From Clostridia bacterium (lineage in GTDB: Bacteria > Bacillota > Clostridia > Christensenellales > Borkfalkiaceae): a stretch of 40,616 bases of DNA. Made by a program: the position numbers and the translations under genes. Below, piece after piece: positions 1 through 7,622 of the stretch (position 1 is its first letter; each line of letters opens with the position of its first letter). The stretch spans positions 1 through 40,616 of the forward strand of contig JAGHJS010000073.1 of NCBI GenBank assembly GCA_017886545.1. The letters run 5' to 3'. The notes beneath the pieces were generated by a model. That model was not told the origin of the DNA and did not search any database. It saw only the letters and a program-made list of their open reading frames with translations.

Positions 1-545
1 GCTTCCCGCAGGGCGGAGCTCATCTTTATTTTATATTGTTCTTTTCCGAATTTATCTGTCTGCGGTTGCTGCATCCGCTTTTCGGAACCCGCTCAAATCG
101 TCGGCATGCCGCTTTTTCGGATTCCCGGTTGGATCGTCGGTGTTGTCCGCTTTTTCGGAATCCTGTTCGGACAAAGCTTCCCGCTGAGACGTTTCACCCA
201 CTGCGGCACCGCGGACCGCCGTGCGACAAACGTACCGCGGCGTATCCTTCAAACGATGTTCAGGTCGGTGACGATCTTCATGCGATCTACCGTATCGGGC
301 AATTCCCTTTTGCCTAACCGCTTTTCCGACCGCGCACACAACTTTTCCAACGCACACCGCGAACGCATCACTGCCGCAGCATCATTTTTTTCTTCTGAAA
401 AAGTCCGCAAGCCCGACGGCACAGCAGCTGCACGTTCGCAGTCCTTCCGTTCCGATGCTCCTTGCAAGGTAACGCCATCGGAACAAATCATGCCCGAAAG
501 GCATTATCGGAAAAACTTCTCTCTTAAAAAATGCACCGCTAAGTA
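1..545. other. No recognisable gene
   Basis: This stretch is of mixed composition. Open frames of up to about 146 codons exist on both strands, but none has a convincing Shine-Dalgarno site or a product I recognise. A short unit of the form CCGCTTTTTCGGAatCC recurs imperfectly near 75, 110 and 149. It may be the decayed 3' end of something that lies to the left of the window. Confidence 0.4.
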
Positions 546-1084
546 GTTTACACCTTCACCGCGTGTTTTAAACCTGCTCCGCGGCAGCGCGCCGCATGTT
601 TTTAAATCAAACCTTACCACGGGGCGAAGTTGTTCGTTGGGTAAAGCAAACAAATACCGAAACAGCGCAAAAACATCACGGCGGCGCAACATATTATAAG
701 CGGCGCTAAATTTACGCAGTACCTAACCGCAGGAACACGATCATAAAAACGGACGTACGATCCTCTTTTGTTTTCTTCATACATTCAGGAAGAAAGTTTC
801 ATAGCCGCGTCAGCGAACGTTTGGAGGTACGATCAACAATTTGACGCGCCGTTGCGCTTACGACGCAGATCCTTTGTCAGTTTATCAATAAAAGCGCAAA
901 TTCATACACAACAATTTCTCTATGTTTTATCTATCATATCATAAAATATTTAAAAAGACAAGGGTTCAGCCAAAGATTTCTTTCAAAGGTATGATTTTTT
1001 ATTTGTCTAACACAAATTCAGCATTGATTTTTGCAAAAATTCACATAGCGCATGGCTATTTCAGCCCGAAAACACCCTTTTGAA

Positions 1085-1100
1085 TGTTTCATATGAAACT
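1085..1100. promoter_or_regulatory. parS-like site (imperfect)
   Basis: TGTTTCATATGAAACT matches the parS consensus TGTTTCACGTGAAACA at 13 of 16 positions. It lies 16 bp from a perfect site. ParB (Spo0J) binds such sites to organise and segregate the origin region. Confidence 0.6.
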
Positions 1101-1116
1101 TGTCCGTGATTATGAA

Positions 1117-1132
1117 TGTTTCACGTGAAACA
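1117..1132. promoter_or_regulatory. parS centromere site (perfect)
   Basis: TGTTTCACGTGAAACA is an exact match to the bacterial parS palindrome bound by ParB/Spo0J. Neither parA nor parB is in the window. Confidence 0.9.
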
Positions 1133-1211
1133 TTTCAAATTTTTGCGCTATCGATAAAACGGCGTAAGGCGCATAATAATGTTTATGGTTCATAGCCATC
1201 GGAACGATCAA

Positions 1212-1227
1212 TGTTTCATATGAAACA
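1212..1227. promoter_or_regulatory. parS-like site
   Basis: TGTTTCATATGAAACA is a full palindrome. It differs from parS only in the central CG, which is TA here (14 of 16). Confidence 0.6.
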
Positions 1228-1643
1228 TTAGCTGAGCAACCTGCACTACCCTATTATATATCACTAATAATCGTACACACTAGCCTTTGCGCGAAAACAT
1301 ATTAAGTGATGCGTCATGGAATCTTTAACTTAACAGCCTACAGCACTGAATTGAATACGAGTGCCTTATATAAATTAGCACCAGAAATTGGTGCACTCTT
1401 CTCAAATATAAGCCCGCTGCCAACTTATTGTGCACATGCTGCTTAGCGTAATTACTCAAACGCAAAGATTTGCACATTGAAAAGTGTAATACAACAAAAT
1501 TACGTTGCGTATAATTATGCATATTGCGTGAATATCACAAACTCAAACCCGACTGTGTAATTATTTCGTGCGCGACGACTGAACAATTTTTTGCGCTATT
1601 CAAATAAAAATTACTATGTTGATAGCGCATAAGCGTGCTTTTA

Positions 1644-1659
1644 AGTTTCACATGAAACA
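1644..1659. promoter_or_regulatory. parS-like site
   Basis: AGTTTCACATGAAACA matches parS at 14 of 16 positions. It is the fourth member of the cluster. Confidence 0.55.
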
Positions 1660-1798
1660 TTCGGAGAAATCTCACTGTTTCAAGGCATTTAGAAAGCAAA
1701 TTAAATTATACGCACTGCTTTCAGCAAAGTATAAAAGTTTTCTGCGCTCGTTTCAAATATATGATAATTGATGCCTGAAAGAAGCGGTTATCCCTGAT

Positions 1799-1807
1799 TT
1801 ATCCACA
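1799..1807 (+). promoter_or_regulatory. DnaA box (perfect consensus)
   Basis: TTATCCACA exactly matches the DnaA box consensus. It is the only clear one in this AT-rich region, so this alone does not make an origin. Confidence 0.5.
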
Positions 1808-2516
1808 TTCACAACACGATTCTGCTAATGCTTGCTTCCTTGGCTTTCATCTTCGCTATTACCAATATTATACTGATTTTTGTTATAATTTCGTAAAAAA
1901 TGTAGGGAAAATCGCCCGGAAATTTTTGATTTTTGAGTTTAAAATTCTGTCTCAGACCGTCTGAGAGGCTTTTTTGAAAACAGCGATTTTCGATACATTA
2001 AATATGAGCGCATGGTAAAATTCTTCCATTTCAGCGAGCCGCAGGAGTTCTTGCTGCATATAGTCTGAAAACTTATGCGCAGAAGATAAAATTTGGTCGC
2101 TGAACAATACATTGATGAAAATACAAACAAAAAATATATAAAGCGCAAACAAATTTTCATGCGCAAATGCATATACGCGCTCCATAAAATTTTGACGCAA
2201 ACAAATGAATTGAAAATCAATGGGATGATCTCGCATTTCAAGCCGACCAAAGGCGAAAAATCTCATTTTTCAGAGAAAACACTTCAAAAAAGCGCAAAAA
2301 CAATTTTCAGCGCAACTTAATATAAGCGCAAAAAGCGCGTCTCAATTTCTAAGACGCAAGGAATGAGAGCGCAATAAAATAATATAGCGCACATATTCCT
2401 TAGCGCAGACAAATTTCTCGGCGCAACAAATCTTATTCAAAAACTTGCGCTGCTGTATAAGATCCTGAAAAAGTGGCAATACTTCCCATGCAAAAAACGG
2501 AAGGTGCGTCGGCATT

Positions 2517-3071
2517 ATGGAATACAGCTTCAACGTTTACAATAAGATGGCAACAACGGGATTGGTTCTTTCGCTCGGCAGGCTGATAAAGCCGCAGCAT
2601 CGCCCCGTCATCCTTTGCATCGGGTCCGATCTGGCGATCGGGGACAGCCTCGGTCCTGTCTGCGGCACGATGCTCCTGAAAAAGAAATATTGCGATCTGT
2701 TCGTCTACGGAACGCTGAAAAAGACGATCACCGCCAAGGAGATCAAATATATGAATGATTTTCTGCACGAAACGCACCCCGGCTGTCCTGTAATCGCCAT
2801 CGATGCCGCCGTCGGCGACGCGGGCGATATAGGGCTGATCCGCGTAACGAACAACGGCATCCGCCCCGGATTAGGAGCAAATAAAAGGCTCGGCAAAGTA
2901 GGGGACATCGGCATTTTGGGCATTGTCGCCGAAAAGTCTGTCTTCAATTATTCCCTTCTGAATCTTACGCGGCTGAACCTTGTCTACCGCATGGCAGACA
3001 TTATTTCCGATGCCGTCGCCGATTTTTCAGCCAGGAGCCTGTTCGGCGAAACGGGCGAGGTCGCCGTATGA
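2517..3071 (+). CDS. yyaC: YyaC-type spore protein (DUF1256), GPR-protease-like fold
   Basis: The 184-residue product belongs to the YyaC/DUF1256 family, annotated as a sporulation protein related in fold to the germination protease GPR. Its molecular role is not well defined. The family signature is visible: CIGSDLAIGDSLGPVCG near residues 34-50, then VIAIDAAVG, then RPGLGANKRLGKVGDIGI. The length is normal for the family. The ATG at 2517 has a GGAAGG about 10 nt upstream, and a second in-frame ATG lies 10 codons on. In Bacillus subtilis yyaC sits beside the parAB (soj-spo0J) genes, so its place next to parS sites fits an origin-proximal position. A strong terminator lies 366 bp downstream. 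Confidence 0.9.
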   Translation: MEYSFNVYNKMATTGLVLSLGRLIKPQHRPVILCIGSDLAIGDSLGPVCGTMLLKKKYCDLFVYGTLKKTITAKEIKYMNDFLHETHPGCPVIAIDAAVGDAGDIGLIRVTNNGIRPGLGANKRLGKVGDIGILGIVAEKSVFNYSLLNLTRLNLVYRMADIISDAVADFSARSLFGETGEVAV

Positions 3072-3228
3072 ACGCGGCCATACGGATGCGGCCGGGCAAA
3101 AAGCCGAATTTTTTCAACCGATGCTTCGCCTTCGAAGTCCGAAACTGTTCTGCCGATAAAAAGGTTTTTCCCGATCGCGGTCGGCCTACCTGCGCGCACG
3201 CTCTTCTTTTGCCATACAAAAAAACGCT

Positions 3229-3414
3229 TTATACGGCAAGGGAGGCAAAGCGAAAAAGCGCCTTTTGCCATGCTCCGCGCGGATGTCCGTTACAAAAACG
3301 CGCTGAAAATGTTATCGCGTTTTTTAATAAATATCGGCGCGTACGGCGCAAAAAATTTATGCCTGCGCCCGAAAAAACAAACGATAAATAATGTTTGATT
3401 ATCATATTTTGCAT
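3229..3414 (-). CDS. Doubtful small ORF with strong Shine-Dalgarno
   Basis: A 61-codon frame starts MQNMIIKHYLSF and follows AAGGAGGG placed 5 nt before its ATG. I do not recognise the product. Its C-terminal half is rich in basic residues, as expected for random translation. A second minus-strand start, GGGAGG before an ATG at 3567, opens a 20-codon peptide ending at 3505. Both lie downstream of the toxin/immunity pair and may be cut-off remains of phage genes. Confidence 0.2.
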   Translation of the reverse strand: MQNMIIKHYLSFVFSGAGINFLRRTRRYLLKNAITFSARFCNGHPRGAWQKALFRFASLAV

Positions 3415-3436
3415 ACACTCCCTCCTTATTTCTGTA

Positions 3437-3473
3437 AGCTCCGCCGCTATATTGAAGCGGCGGGGCTTTTTTA
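3437..3473 (+). terminator. Intrinsic terminator after yyaC
   Basis: An 11-bp stem (AGCTCCGCCGC with GCGGCGGGGCT, one G-U pair) is followed by six T on the plus strand. No gene lies between yyaC and this hairpin. Confidence 0.8.
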
Positions 3474-3590
3474 CTGCAATGCGAATAGACGCAGTATTCC
3501 TTATTTATTTCGGTGATATCTGCTGCGCTTCTTTTTGTCCGCTGACTGTCTGCTTGCTTTGCCACATAATCGCCTCCCTGTAATTTCACA

Positions 3591-3623
3591 TGAAAAAAGC
3601 ACCTTGCCTTTCGGCTTGGTGCT
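3591..3623 (-). terminator. Terminator of the toxin/immunity operon
   Basis: On the minus strand the stem AGCACC-aa-GCC pairs with GGC-aa-GGTGCT around a GAAA-type loop, followed by six T. It lies 21 bp beyond the stop of the CPCC gene. Confidence 0.8.
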
Positions 3624-3643
3624 GTGTGATATTGTTGAATTGA

Positions 3644-3856
3644 TTATTTTTTCGGCAAAGGCTCGCCCCAAATATTCAAACCTTTGGATACAAGCGCTTT
3701 TGCCTGATTATAGGTAACGGGGTTTGTTTCGTTCGGCTCATCTTCTTGCCCCGTATAGTCATCGTACTCAAATTCCCAATCACAATAAGGGCAATCATCA
3801 AAAGTACTTCCTTCAAACTCTGTTCCACAAATCGGACATTTTATTTTAAACTTCAT
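3644..3856 (-). CDS. Small CPCC-type zinc-ribbon protein, candidate immunity protein
   Basis: The 70-residue protein has two cysteine knuckles, CPICG (residues 8-12) and CPYCDWEFE (about residues 22-30). An acidic stretch and an N-x-V-TYNQAKALVSKGLNIWG tail follow. This layout resembles the cysteine-rich CPCC domain (CPxCG, then CPxCxWEDD, then a short helix ending in an aromatic-Gly). That domain has been proposed as an immunity protein in polymorphic toxin systems. Its ATG overlaps the end of the upstream toxin-like gene by 11 bp, so the two are translationally coupled. The gene is AT-richer than the chromosomal genes around it, which suggests transfer. The immunity role is inferred from family and position. 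Confidence 0.7.
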   Translation of the reverse strand: MKFKIKCPICGTEFEGSTFDDCPYCDWEFEYDDYTGQEDEPNETNPVTYNQAKALVSKGLNIWGEPLPKK

Positions 3857-4277
3857 AAGCTTTATCCTGTCTTTTTATATCTTCAAATTTTTTCTTGGAA
3901 CATTTAGTTAACGTATGAACAACACCTTCGCTGCTTGCGCAAAACCAACCTTTGGTTTCATCATACCTATAAAATTTCTTCCATTTTTCGCTGTAATACA
4001 GCTTCCCCTTGTCACTATTGAAGAACTCGACCGCCGCCTTTTCATACTCCTTTGTGTTTTTGAACCCCATCTCTCTGGCGTGCCGCTGATGATGCTTTGT
4101 TTCCAGACGGTTAAATTCTGTTGCAGGTGCCGGGACTTTCTGCGGCGGAGCATCTTTCTCCGGTTCATCCGAATAGATGCTTACAGCTTTACGAAGCTTT
4201 TCCCCTTCGCCGGCTCCCGCTCCCTTATCCGTAAATTTCCCGTCGCTTTCGCGCGGGTGCTCGTCTTCCCGAAACAT
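3846..4277 (-). CDS. Orphan phage-head-type toxin-like protein (barnase/RelE-like domain suspected)
   Basis: The 143-residue product starts MFREDEHPRESDGKFTDKG. This acidic DEHPRxxDGKFT linker is typical of the C-terminal part of phage portal/MuF head proteins, just before their toxin domain. The rest (about residues 55-143) is a compact basic domain with HHQRHAREMGF, YYSEKWKKFYRYDE and a final KKKFEDIKRQDK. It recalls the phage-encoded barnase/EndoU/ColicinE5/RelE-like nuclease domains, but I cannot confirm the fold. The phage head part is missing, so this is a free-standing toxin cassette. It has its own consensus promoter, and a hairpin covers its ribosome-binding site. The downstream CPCC gene is the candidate immunity gene. 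Confidence 0.6.
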   Translation of the reverse strand: MFREDEHPRESDGKFTDKGAGAGEGEKLRKAVSIYSDEPEKDAPPQKVPAPATEFNRLETKHHQRHAREMGFKNTKEYEKAAVEFFNSDKGKLYYSEKWKKFYRYDETKGWFCASSEGVVHTLTKCSKKKFEDIKRQDKAYEV

Positions 4278-4278
4278 T

Positions 4279-4301
4279 CGCTTTTCTCCATAAGAAAAGC
4301 G
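4279..4301 (-). promoter_or_regulatory. Hairpin sequestering the toxin gene ribosome-binding site
   Basis: On the minus strand CGCTTTTCT and AGAAAAGCG form a perfect 9-bp stem around TATGG. The GGAG ribosome-binding sequence lies at the loop/stem edge, and the ATG follows after one base. Given the promoter at 4307-4335, the hairpin is nearly the whole 5' leader of the mRNA. Confidence 0.6.
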
Positions 4302-4306
4302 CTATC

Positions 4307-4335
4307 ATTGTAACACAGTTCCCCTGTGCTGTCAA
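4307..4335 (-). promoter_or_regulatory. Promoter of the toxin/immunity operon
   Basis: TTGACA (4335-4330) and TACAAT (4312-4307) are separated by exactly 17 bp on the minus strand. This is close to the perfect vegetative sigma consensus. The expected start is near 4300. Confidence 0.85.
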
Positions 4336-4340
4336 TGCCG

Positions 4341-4723
4341 CAAAAAAGTAAAACAAAAGCACCGCATATACGGTGCTTTTGTTTTGTCTTTGGGCGCCTG
4401 TCTCAAAGAGGAACCATCATTCTTTTGCAGCTTCGGCGACTTTCTGCTGTCAAAGACAATGTTTATACAAAGTATGGGAAGCCCGCATCCCTTCCATTAT
4501 TTAGCAGCTGAGCGGTAAATTTCTGCTGTCATACTTTATATATCGTCTTCAACGGAAAATCGGTGCGAGTCTCTTGACCGATTTTTATGCATAAACAGTT
4601 TCCCTTATGCAACCGTTGCTCTTGAAAAACTGATAGGGAGGACGCGCATTTCCCTCCATCGCGCCGAAAAAACCTTCGGTGCGGCAGGCGAGCGCGGCTT
4701 TCTGCCATTCGTATCAGTTTTCT
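4341..4723 (-). ncRNA. Candidate ornate structured RNA, about 380 nt
   Basis: No protein can be read here, but the minus strand has a promoter (4730-4757), a terminator (4345-4384) and dense perfect pairing between them. Stems, in plus coordinates: 4626-4635 with 4712-4721 (10 bp), enclosing 4637-4641/4653-4657, 4664-4668/4675-4679 and 4683-4687/4702-4706. Next, 4550-4555 with 4613-4618 (6 bp) encloses 4556-4564/4577-4585 (9 bp) and 4588-4594/4605-4611 (7 bp). Then 4469-4476 with 4530-4537 (8 bp) encloses 4477-4481/4491-4495 and 4503-4507/4523-4527. Last, 4399-4403 pairs with 4454-4458. A hairpin of the type GACAGCAGAAA...GCTGC occurs twice, 79 nt apart, with a third diverged copy near 4683-4706. 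RNase P, tmRNA and SRP RNA signatures are absent. Confidence 0.7.
4345..4384. terminator. Strong palindromic terminator
   Basis: A 14-bp perfect stem (4351-4364 with 4371-4384, arms ending in GCACCG/CGGTGC) has a 6-nt loop. It is flanked by A/T runs on both sides, so it can act in both directions. It ends the structured RNA on the minus strand and lies just upstream of the toxin promoter. Confidence 0.85.
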
Positions 4724-4729
4724 GCTTTT

Positions 4730-4757
4730 ATTATGCTCCAAAACCCGAAAATGTCAA
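4730..4757 (-). promoter_or_regulatory. Promoter of the structured RNA
   Basis: TTGACA (4757-4752) and CATAAT (4735-4730) are separated by 16 bp on the minus strand. The expected start is near 4723, at the foot of the 10-bp closing stem. Confidence 0.7.
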
Positions 4758-4803
4758 TCCCGCAACATGTTTTTTGCCAAAAAACAAACCGCCACGGGGG
4801 AAG

Positions 4804-4833
4804 AAAAACACCCCCGCCCGCGGGGGTGTTTTT
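4804..4833 (-). terminator. Terminator of htrA
   Basis: AAAAACACCCCC pairs with GGGGGTGTTTTT around GCCCGC. The T run in the minus direction lies 76 bp after the htrA stop. The palindrome could also stop plus-strand transcription. Confidence 0.85.
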
Positions 4834-4908
4834 TCGTTCCGTTATTGTTTTGCTGTTCCGATACAGGCGTTTTTTTACGTTTCCTTGCCTTTTGCCGCAT
4901 CAGGCGAG

Positions 4909-6393
4909 CTATGTAAAATCAGACGACTGCAGGGTGTAGGAAGCGCCCGTTTCTTCCGCGCCGCTCCGTTCGTATTTCACCTGCAAAATATCGTTCGTGC
5001 GCAGGGTCAGGATCAGATCGGAGATGTTGAACGAGCGGGTGATCGCATGCTCCGTCCCGTTTACGATGATCGATTTGATCACGTCTCCCTCGGCAAGCCC
5101 GAGCGTTTCCGCAATGGAACCGCTTTCGACCGACTGCACGACCACCTCTTCCTCGATCGCGCCGTACCCCGACTCTGCGTCGTAGACGTATTTTGAATTC
5201 TGCGTCGATACGGTGACGCCCAGCGTGATCTTGTACGCGCCGTTGGTCGCGTCGTTCCCGTCCTCATACGAGCGAATGATGTTGTCCGCCGTGCCCGTCA
5301 CGATCTCGAGCGGGATCGCATAATTGATGTTCTGCTCCGTCGAATTGCCTGCGTTCGTGATGCCGATCAGTTCGCCGTCGGCGTTGAACAGCCCGCCGCC
5401 CGAATTGCCCTGGTACAGCGGCGTATCGATGCGGATGGAGCGGTACGAGCGCGCCGTGCCGTCGATATCCAGCGAAATGTAGTCGCTTTCTGTGCTGATG
5501 ACGCCCTGCGTGACGCTGATGCCGCGCCCTTCGGGGTTGCCGATCGCGACCGCCGTTTCGCCCACATGATACCCGTCCGCGAGGGTGATCTCCGCCGCGC
5601 TTTCGTTGATCGCAAGGATGTCGCTCGTCTTTGCGCGCAGCACGGCGATATCGGAGCTGACCGACCCGCCTATGTATTCCAGTTCGATCGCATAGCTGCC
5701 GTAGTCGTATTTGGTATACCCGTCGCTATCCGTGTCCGCCACGTTGTTGTTGTCTTCGTCCACGGTCGAAGGCGACCCTTCGCTGCCGTAAAGGTACCCG
5801 CGGATCTTCCGCGCAATGTTCGTGCCGCCGTTCTTTTCCGTATCCGCGTCCGCCAGATACACCACATGGTAGTTCGTTACGATGTAGGTATACCCGTCCG
5901 CACCCGTATCCATGTCATAGAGCACCGCGGATCCCGTATAGATCGCCGTATCCGTCGACTGCGTATAGAAGGGCGGATACATGGACGACGTCGTTTCCGT
6001 CACCACGAATTCGGAATAGATTTTCATGACCGAAAGCAGGTTTTTCTGGATCGCGAGCGCAGCCGACTCGTCGCTGACGGTCAGGTACTGTTTCAGAAAC
6101 TCCTCAAAGGTGAGATCCGACCCCGTCGTCTGTTTGTACTCTTCGTACACGTCCGTGATCGTAAGGTCCTCGCCGTCCGCTCCGTTCGTAACGGTGAACG
6201 TGCTCGTCGACCCGTCCGAATAGGTGACGGTGTAAACGTCGTTCAGCCCGTCCGTGCCCGTCTTTTCGATCTGCGTCACATATACGGATGATCCCGCCGC
6301 CTGCTCCGAAGAAGAGCAACCGGCAAGCACCAGCGAAAAAGCCAACACCAGCGCCAACAGCACTGCAAGGATCGTTTTCGTTGTACGTTTCAT
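4909..6393 (-). CDS. htrA: HtrA/DegP-type S1C serine protease, lipoprotein
   Basis: The 494-residue cell-envelope quality-control protease has a lipoprotein signal (LVLAGC, lipid-bearing Cys26). A Ser/Thr-rich segment of unknown fold follows (about 35-130), then a trypsin-like domain with the triad His176 (IVTNYHVV), Asp248 (SSDIAVL) and Ser331 (GNSGGGLF), then a C-terminal PDZ domain (about 395-480). The oxyanion-loop glycines are intact, so it should be active. A strong AAAGGAGGG lies 5 nt before the ATG and a TATACT -10 box about 20 nt further up. It is transcribed alone and ends at the hairpin 4804-4833. The lipid anchor replaces the N-terminal membrane helix common in Firmicute HtrA proteins. 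Confidence 0.93.
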   Translation of the reverse strand: MKRTTKTILAVLLALVLAFSLVLAGCSSSEQAAGSSVYVTQIEKTGTDGLNDVYTVTYSDGSTSTFTVTNGADGEDLTITDVYEEYKQTTGSDLTFEEFLKQYLTVSDESAALAIQKNLLSVMKIYSEFVVTETTSSMYPPFYTQSTDTAIYTGSAVLYDMDTGADGYTYIVTNYHVVYLADADTEKNGGTNIARKIRGYLYGSEGSPSTVDEDNNNVADTDSDGYTKYDYGSYAIELEYIGGSVSSDIAVLRAKTSDILAINESAAEITLADGYHVGETAVAIGNPEGRGISVTQGVISTESDYISLDIDGTARSYRSIRIDTPLYQGNSGGGLFNADGELIGITNAGNSTEQNINYAIPLEIVTGTADNIIRSYEDGNDATNGAYKITLGVTVSTQNSKYVYDAESGYGAIEEEVVVQSVESGSIAETLGLAEGDVIKSIIVNGTEHAITRSFNISDLILTLRTNDILQVKYERSGAEETGASYTLQSSDFT

Positions 6394-6481
6394 ACAGTCC
6401 CTCCTTTATCATGATCAGTATACCACCGCAAAATGATAACTTTTTCACAGGTTTATGTTTTTTTTGTTAAGGACGCTTTCC

Positions 6482-7534
6482 TCAGGCAAACTGGCTGTTG
6501 TACAGCGCGGCGTACGCGCCGCCCTTTTCCAGCAGTTCGCGGTGCGTGCCCTGTTCCATAAAGAGGATGCAGTTCGCGTCGCGGATGGTCGAAAGGCGGT
6601 GCGCGATGACGAAGCTCGTTCTGCCGCTCATCAGCTGCTGCATCGCCTTGCCGATCTCCGCCTCCGTGCGCGTATCGACGGAGGACGTCGCCTCGTCGAG
6701 GATAAGGACAGGGGGGTTGCACAAAAACACGCGCGCGATGGTCAGAAGCTGCCGCTGCCCGACGGAGATATTCCCCGCGTCGCCCGCGAGCACGGTGTCG
6801 TAGCCCTGCGGCATGGTGCGGATAAAGTAATCGACTTTCGCCATTTTCGCCGCCTGCACGATCTCCTCGCGGGTAGCGTTCGGCTTGCCGTAGGCGATGT
6901 TTTCCGCGATCGTGCCCGCGAACAGCCAGGTGTCCTGCAACACCATGCCGAAGTTATGCCGCAGCCCCGCGTGGGTCAGGTCGGTCGTGGGGATGCCGTC
7001 GATGGTGATGCGCCCGCCGTTCACTTCGTAGAAGCGCATCAGCAGGTTCACGAGCGTCGTCTTGCCCGCGCCTGTCGACCCGACGACGGCGATCTTCTGC
7101 CCGGGGTGCGCCGTAAAGCTCACATCCTGCATGAGGATCTTGTCGGGGGTGTACCCGAACCGCACATGTTCGAAGGCGATCTCGCCGTGCGCGCGCTCCA
7201 ACGCGGCGGGGTGCTCGGTGTCGGGCACCTCTTCTTCCCCGTCGAGGTATTCGAAGGTACGTTCCGCCGAAGCGAGCGCGGACTGCAGCGAGTTGATCAT
7301 ATACGACGTCTCCGTCAGCGGCTCCGCCGCGAGGGTGATGTACTGGAAGAACGCCTGCGCGATGCCCGGCGACATGGCGCCCGTCAGCATCCACCCGCAC
7401 GCGATGAGCAGGATGACCGCCTGCGACAGGCGGGACAGAAAGCGGATGAGCGGGTTTACGCTGTTGGTCAGAAAGTCCGTGTTCCGCGCCGCCACGCGCA
7501 CGTTTTCGGTGTACGAGGAAACTTTTTCAAATAC
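6482..7534 (-). pseudogene. 5'-truncated ABC exporter (membrane-ATPase fusion remnant)
   Basis: About 350 codons remain of a multidrug/lipid-type half-exporter that is normally 580-620 residues long. What is left is the end of the membrane domain (two hydrophobic segments and the SALASAERTFEYLD linker) and a complete ATPase. The ATPase has Walker A GSTGAGKTT, a Q-loop in GMVLQDTW, the signature NISVGQRQLL, Walker B LILDEATSSVD and the H-loop VIAHRLSTI. Roughly the first 230 residues, with four membrane helices, are missing. The break lies near 7534, just past the terminator of an upstream small RNA. No promoter or ribosome site precedes the fragment. The frame stays open another 30 codons upstream through that terminator, but this part is not protein-like. 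Confidence 0.85.
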
Positions 7535-7581
7535 TCCTTGCTCTTTTTTTCTGTTTTTTTGCGGTCGCGTGCGGAAAACAT

Positions 7582-7622
7582 AAAAAAAGGGCGCCCGATC
7601 GTTTTTGCAAACAACCGGGCGC
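7582..7622 (-). terminator. Terminator of the 7.6-kb small RNA
   Basis: GCGCCCG (7591-7597) pairs with CGGGCGC (7616-7622). Read on the minus strand, the hairpin is followed by seven T. Confidence 0.75.

Larger units (their letters stand above)
660..2450. repeat. AT-rich region studded with GCGCAA/TTGCGC motifs
   Basis: This region holds no recognisable gene. The hexamer GCGCAA or its complement occurs at about 665, 684, 852, 894, 1143, 1287, 1591, 2143, 2161, 2292, 2310, 2326, 2369, 2421 and 2445. Eight of these fall between 2143 and 2450. The motif stands out against AT-rich flanks. My rough composition-based estimate is that fewer than one would be expected. The region also contains the parS-like sites. 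A 104-codon minus-strand frame (1952-2266) has no ribosome-binding site and is not called. Confidence 0.6.

Noticed and set aside
106-546. A 146-codon frame at the left end
   Set aside because: No ribosome site, Arg/Phe/Ser-rich composition and no domain.
1952-2266. A 104-codon minus-strand gene in the AT-rich region
   Set aside because: No Shine-Dalgarno and no family; the GCGCAA motif field explains the sequence pattern better.
3068-3391. A 107-codon frame overlapping the end of yyaC
   Set aside because: No own Shine-Dalgarno, no protein-like composition and no recognised domain; more likely 3' UTR before the terminator.
3582-3597. A fifth parS site
   Set aside because: The left arm and right arm of the TTTCACATGAAA core do not continue as a parS palindrome.
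4341-4723. RNase P RNA, tmRNA or SRP RNA
   Set aside because: The size fits RNase P, but none of the universally conserved core sequences of these RNAs is present.
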